From the NCBI GenBank assembly GCA_035275625.1, contig DATEMK010000584.1:1-8831 (forward strand): DNA of 8,831 nucleotides. The letters are read 5' to 3'. Positions 5,667 to 8,831 of this stretch are shown piece after piece. Under the pieces are notes generated by a model. That model had not been told where the DNA came from and made no database searches. It saw only the letters and a list, made by a program, of their open reading frames with translations. This DNA comes from DATEMK01 sp035275625. Lineage in GTDB: Bacteria; Bacteroidota; Bacteroidia; AKYH767-A; OLB10. Within the stretch, counting starts at the first letter, position 1. Each line of letters begins with the position of its first letter. The position numbers and the translations under genes are program-made.

Positions 5667-8651
5667 TTACTCAATAATCATTTTGCCGCGGCATGCATTT
5701 TTTCCATGAGCGTCAATGAGCCGGTATAAATAAATACCGTGCGCAAGAGTGCCCTTCTTAAGGGTTATTCTGCCTGTAATAATATTTTCGGCCTGCTGTA
5801 ATTTCCGGCCCGTCATATCAACAACTTCGAGGCTGAATTTTTCTTTTTTCTCATTTTCAAAAATGAGTATGGCAGATTCGGTGAACGGATTGGGATAAAT
5901 CTTTGATTTAATTTCAGGGGATGCTGTTTCATTTACTGAAATTGTAGTTACCAGTGTATTCAATGTTGTATTGGTGGTTACAGGCGGATTAAAATCAAAA
6001 TAAATGTATGCAGTGTTTTGAACCGGGGTTGAACTGGGTGTTCCGGCTTTTGCTTTTATGAGGTACTTGACAAACCCATGACTGGCCGGTTCGTTTACAT
6101 TGCTGTCGGCCAGTAATATGTTATCAAAGAAAAATTCGAGCGCCCCATTGCTTTCTAAAGTGGTTTGCACAGCATGACTGGCTGCCACCACCCTGAATGT
6201 ATTTATATCGAGCGCTGCATCAAGCGTGTCTTTAATGCGAACAGTAAATGCCGTGTCTGTTCCTGTATTTTGAAAACGGATAGTGTATTGGAGCGTATCG
6301 GAAAGCAGGGTTAAATGTTGTATGCCCAAACCTTCTGGATCGGCACTTTTATCATTCGGATCTAATGAACAGGTAATAATTTGCGTGAGGCAATCATTGC
6401 TGGTGCGAAGGGTTGAACCGTCATTGTAATAAATTGCTGCACAGTTATGAATGGTATCACCCTGTGCAAGCGGGGGGCCTATGTGAAGTAACATATTAAT
6501 TTGTCCCTGGTGGAAGGGGAGAAGGTTAGTGAAAATCCAGGTAAATGTATCACCGCTGGCAGTATTATAAGGCGGGGTGCTCTGCACAAAAGTCATGAGC
6601 GGATCCTTGACAAATGTTACTATGCCGGTGTCAATAACGGCAGTTCCGGTGTTCGTATAATTAATCCAGTAATTAACATCGCTGGTACAGCGCGGCTGGC
6701 TGCTGGTGAGCGAAGTTGTGAGATCATAAATTGCAGAGGTGCCGATAGCTCCGAAATCCCGGTTGGAAAAAACAATTAAAATGGTATCCGTATATACAGT
6801 GTACGTTGCCGAATCAGAAGTGATTTGCCACGCGGGGTCAGGAAGATATTCGACCGTATAGCTGCCGGTGTCTACACGGAAATCATAGTCACCGTTTGAA
6901 TTAGTAAATTTAATAGTGCTGTCAGGAAGAATTCTCAGTTTTTGACCGGGCATTCCAAAATCAACGCCATCCATAATCCCGTTTTGATTGAGGTCATAAA
7001 AAACAGTCCCGGTGATGTGATTTTGAAAATGTGGCGAAGGACTGATCCCCTGGAAAATTCCCGTTGTATCTTCCAGGTCATAAACAATATCATTCACTGT
7101 AATCGGATCATTGTCAAAACTAATCCCGGAAAGGCCCGGTTCGGCATCCTGCATCCATTGGATGTGAACATTGGCATCCACTTCACGTGCCATGGAAGGG
7201 AAAACGGCTTCGTCAAAATCGGAATTGGAAAGATTTACAGGCTGCGACCAGCTGTTTCCGTTATCGGGCGAAACCATGCAATATATGTTGCGATAATTCT
7301 GATCTGCACCATTATCGGTATTTTCCACGATGCTTGAGTATGCGAGAAAAATATTGGAGTTTGCATCTATGCCGGCTGTCGGCATGCTTGTCATGCAGCC
7401 GCCATAAATGGCCATGGAGAATCCGATTTCAAGCGTACCGCTGCTGTCAAGATCCAATACGGATGCAAGAATAACCGGTGGTGAACTGAAATAGCTTTCA
7501 TTCCAGTAATACAACCCATCTGTATAAGGGAAATAATTAACAGCGGGGGTGATAGAATCCTGTATAACAAATGATCTTCCTGACCAGCAGTGAACCATTC
7601 CTGTATTGTCAATCAATACTGAAACTATTCCGTCAACGGCTTCAAGTGTATCAGCTATCCCATCACTGTTAGTATCTGTAGTCATTGTTGCCTGGTCATA
7701 GGCTGGTATCGGAAACTCTTTAATAACCGTCCGCGTCCATGTGGTGCCATCATCAACGGATTTCCATAAAATCCAGTCGTTGGTCAAACCTCCATGGACA
7801 ATGGCTACTGTATTCCCTTTCGCATCAATTGCATAATTATCAGCCCTCATACCGGAATAATGCAAACTATCTATGCCGGGCAACAAGCTGTTATTGATAT
7901 TCCAGGTATTACCGCCATCCTGTGAACGGCTGTAAATCATAGCACCATCTATTCCGTTAAATAATGCAATGGCACCATTTGCGATTGGAGTAGTCAATGA
8001 AACCACGTGAACTGTATTTCCGGCAGCGCCAGCCACTTTCATTCTGGGCCACAGCGGGTAATTAAAATTTAAAGCATCGGGCGGAACCAATCCTGTTTTT
8101 GTCCATGAACCGGTACCCTGCACCGGGCGGAAATAAAAACCAAGCGAATCCCCTCCTTTATGAGAAACAAAACATTCACCGCTGCCCAGTTTGTCAATGT
8201 TTGGCCAGCCTCTGCGGTCGGGTTCCACTCTTGCCACTGGCGGAGTCATCCAGTTAACTCCGTTATCATTGCTGAAGTTGTAACCTGTACCGCGGTCAGG
8301 ATAACTCCCGGTAAGGTCGGAGCTGAATGAAAACACGGAGCCAATATTATTTCCGTCATTATAGATGGAATTGAGCGTGGAGCCATTGGATTGTAAATCG
8401 TACGTTGTGTTCCCGATGATGCTCCATAATCCTGTAACCGAATTGTTACCTCCATGACGCGCAGGCAGAGCTGGCCGCTTCACAGGAATTATTTCTTCTC
8501 CTGTCGAAGCAGGAAGCAGCTTAACCGGTTTATTGAACTCAGGATTTTTGAGCGGAACAACAGATTTCCCAGTGAACTTTTGCTGCTGGCTGTATAATGC
8601 ATTGACTGACAAAAGAACCAGGCAAATCAGATAAATTAAATTTTTTTTCAT
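5667..8651 (-). CDS. Large secreted T9SS-dependent mosaic protein with Asp-box, SdrD/B-like and DUF7619-like domains
   Basis: This is a 994-residue exported protein. Residues 1-21 form a signal peptide (MKKNLIYLICLVLLSVNALY). Residues ~70-530 resemble a BNR/sialidase-type propeller with four Asp boxes: SNDNGVNW (127-134), SQDGGNTW (243-250), SVDDGTTW (298-305) and SPDNGNSW (461-468). A calcium-loop-like DTNSDGIAD lies at 326-334. An SdrD/B-like or carboxypeptidase-regulatory-like beta-domain starts at ~545 (GTVFYDLNQNGIMDG, with a second such loop at 553-561). An Ig-like region covers ~640-760. A DUF7619-like domain (~764-900) starts SLDPNDKSADPEG and ends near AYIYFDFNPPVTTN. The T9SS type A sorting domain (~915-994) begins IYPNPF (918-923) and ends GKMIIE, so the protein should cross the outer membrane and be surface-bound or released. 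I see no sialidase RIP motif or arginine triad, so an enzyme role is not supported; adhesion or structural binding is a guess. It appears monocistronic. Confidence 0.92.
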   Translation of the reverse strand: MKKNLIYLICLVLLSVNALYSQQQKFTGKSVVPLKNPEFNKPVKLLPASTGEEIIPVKRPALPARHGGNNSVTGLWSIIGNTTYDLQSNGSTLNSIYNDGNNIGSVFSFSSDLTGSYPDRGTGYNFSNDNGVNWMTPPVARVEPDRRGWPNIDKLGSGECFVSHKGGDSLGFYFRPVQGTGSWTKTGLVPPDALNFNYPLWPRMKVAGAAGNTVHVVSLTTPIANGAIALFNGIDGAMIYSRSQDGGNTWNINNSLLPGIDSLHYSGMRADNYAIDAKGNTVAIVHGGLTNDWILWKSVDDGTTWTRTVIKEFPIPAYDQATMTTDTNSDGIADTLEAVDGIVSVLIDNTGMVHCWSGRSFVIQDSITPAVNYFPYTDGLYYWNESYFSSPPVILASVLDLDSSGTLEIGFSMAIYGGCMTSMPTAGIDANSNIFLAYSSIVENTDNGADQNYRNIYCMVSPDNGNSWSQPVNLSNSDFDEAVFPSMAREVDANVHIQWMQDAEPGLSGISFDNDPITVNDIVYDLEDTTGIFQGISPSPHFQNHITGTVFYDLNQNGIMDGVDFGMPGQKLRILPDSTIKFTNSNGDYDFRVDTGSYTVEYLPDPAWQITSDSATYTVYTDTILIVFSNRDFGAIGTSAIYDLTTSLTSSQPRCTSDVNYWINYTNTGTAVIDTGIVTFVKDPLMTFVQSTPPYNTASGDTFTWIFTNLLPFHQGQINMLLHIGPPLAQGDTIHNCAAIYYNDGSTLRTSNDCLTQIITCSLDPNDKSADPEGLGIQHLTLLSDTLQYTIRFQNTGTDTAFTVRIKDTLDAALDINTFRVVAASHAVQTTLESNGALEFFFDNILLADSNVNEPASHGFVKYLIKAKAGTPSSTPVQNTAYIYFDFNPPVTTNTTLNTLVTTISVNETASPEIKSKIYPNPFTESAILIFENEKKEKFSLEVVDMTGRKLQQAENIITGRITLKKGTLAHGIYLYRLIDAHGKNACRGKMIIE

Positions 8652-8714
8652 GGATTTTAGTTAATAAGGTTGCAGGGTAAAGAGCAATATGATTTAACAT
8701 ATAAAAAGCAAAGA

Positions 8715-8746
8715 CAAATGTAAATTAAAAATAATGGTAAATAAAA
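8715..8746 (-). promoter_or_regulatory. Candidate Bacteroidota-type promoter for the secreted-protein gene
   Basis: On the minus strand, TACATTTG (8715-8722) fits the -7 consensus TAnnTTTG exactly. Twenty bases upstream lies TTTT (8743-8746), a partial match to the -33 TTTG element. Transcription would start a few bases past 8715, leaving a leader of roughly 55-60 bases before the ATG at 8651. The region is very AT-rich, so chance matches are possible, and no start site has been shown. Confidence 0.4.
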
Positions 8747-8761
8747 GTTTACATGTCAAAA

Positions 8762-8831
8762 TCATCTTTTTGGATGATCAGGTTTCCCGAAAGAGCAACC
8801 GATTTCTACTGCTACTGCTTGCGCAACTGCA
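8762..8831 (-). CDS. Possible 3' end of a further gene, cut by window edge
   Basis: A minus-strand frame is open from the right edge to a TGA at 8762-8764. It encodes 22 residues: AVAQAVAVEIG and then CSFGKPDHPKR. The alternating alanine/valine helix followed by a short charged tail looks protein-like. The stop lies about 110 bp upstream of the next gene, and the probable promoter of that gene sits between them, as expected for a preceding gene. The tail vaguely recalls the final helix of DNA cytosine methyltransferases (…GNAV…A.A.EI), but 22 residues cannot support that name. Another minus-strand frame stays open for 17 codons and plus-strand frames are also open here, so coding is uncertain. 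Confidence 0.3.
   Translation of the reverse strand, partial: AVAQAVAVEIGCSFGKPDHPKR

Noticed and set aside
5651..5668. T-rich run (minus strand) after the secreted-protein stop as an intrinsic terminator
   Set aside because: There is no GC-rich stem before the T run, so the basic structure of an intrinsic terminator is missing.
6942..7337. Plus-strand open frame of 131 codons opposite the secreted-protein gene
   Set aside because: It lies wholly within a strongly supported minus-strand gene (Asp-box and SdrD/B-like regions), contains no motif and has no promoter or ribosome-binding site I can see.
5667..8651. Naming the secreted protein a sialidase because of its Asp boxes
   Set aside because: Asp boxes are structural and occur in many non-enzymatic propellers; the catalytic arginines and RIP motif were not found.

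Overview
The window looks like a chromosomal piece of a member of the Bacteroidota. The evidence is a large exported protein ending in a type IX secretion (T9SS) type A sorting domain, a periplasmic-propeller/Y_Y_Y histidine kinase of the kind common in that phylum, a CreD-like membrane protein, AT-rich intergenic DNA without clear Shine-Dalgarno sites, and one promoter resembling the Bacteroidota TAnnTTTG type. The genus cannot be told from the sequence. All three complete genes and the partial gene at the left edge lie on the minus strand. They are described here from left to right, which is opposite to the direction of transcription.

Positions 1-3837 hold a two-component system transcribed leftwards. 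The sensor kinase (751-3837) comes first, and 58 bp later comes a NarL/LuxR-type response regulator that runs off the left edge (1-692). The kinase has a signal peptide, a large beta-propeller sensor, a Y_Y_Y domain, one membrane helix, and HisKA_3 and HATPase_c domains. A short hairpin-forming repeat (859-897) sits in frame inside its ATPase domain, between the G1 and G2 boxes.

Positions 3838-4088 form a gap that, on the plus strand, still encodes the last ~50 residues of a T9SS sorting domain with no gene body attached. I read this as the relic of a lost secreted-protein gene. A short inverted repeat follows it.

Positions 4089-5468 encode a CreD-family inner membrane protein with no CreB/CreC homologue in view. 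Positions 5469-5666 are a gap in which I see no gene or strong signal. Positions 5667-8651 encode a 994-residue secreted mosaic protein: signal peptide, Asp-box (BNR) propeller-like region, SdrD/B-like domain, Ig-like region, DUF7619-like domain and T9SS tail. Its probable promoter lies at about 8715-8746. At the right edge (8762-8831) there may be the last 22 codons of another minus-strand gene, but this is weak.

The kinase and regulator very probably act together. No functional link of CreD or the secreted protein to that pair can be shown from sequence. I found no CRISPR array, RNA gene, insertion sequence or clearly undescribed multi-gene system. The most notable items are the repeat inside the kinase ATPase domain and the orphan T9SS tail.
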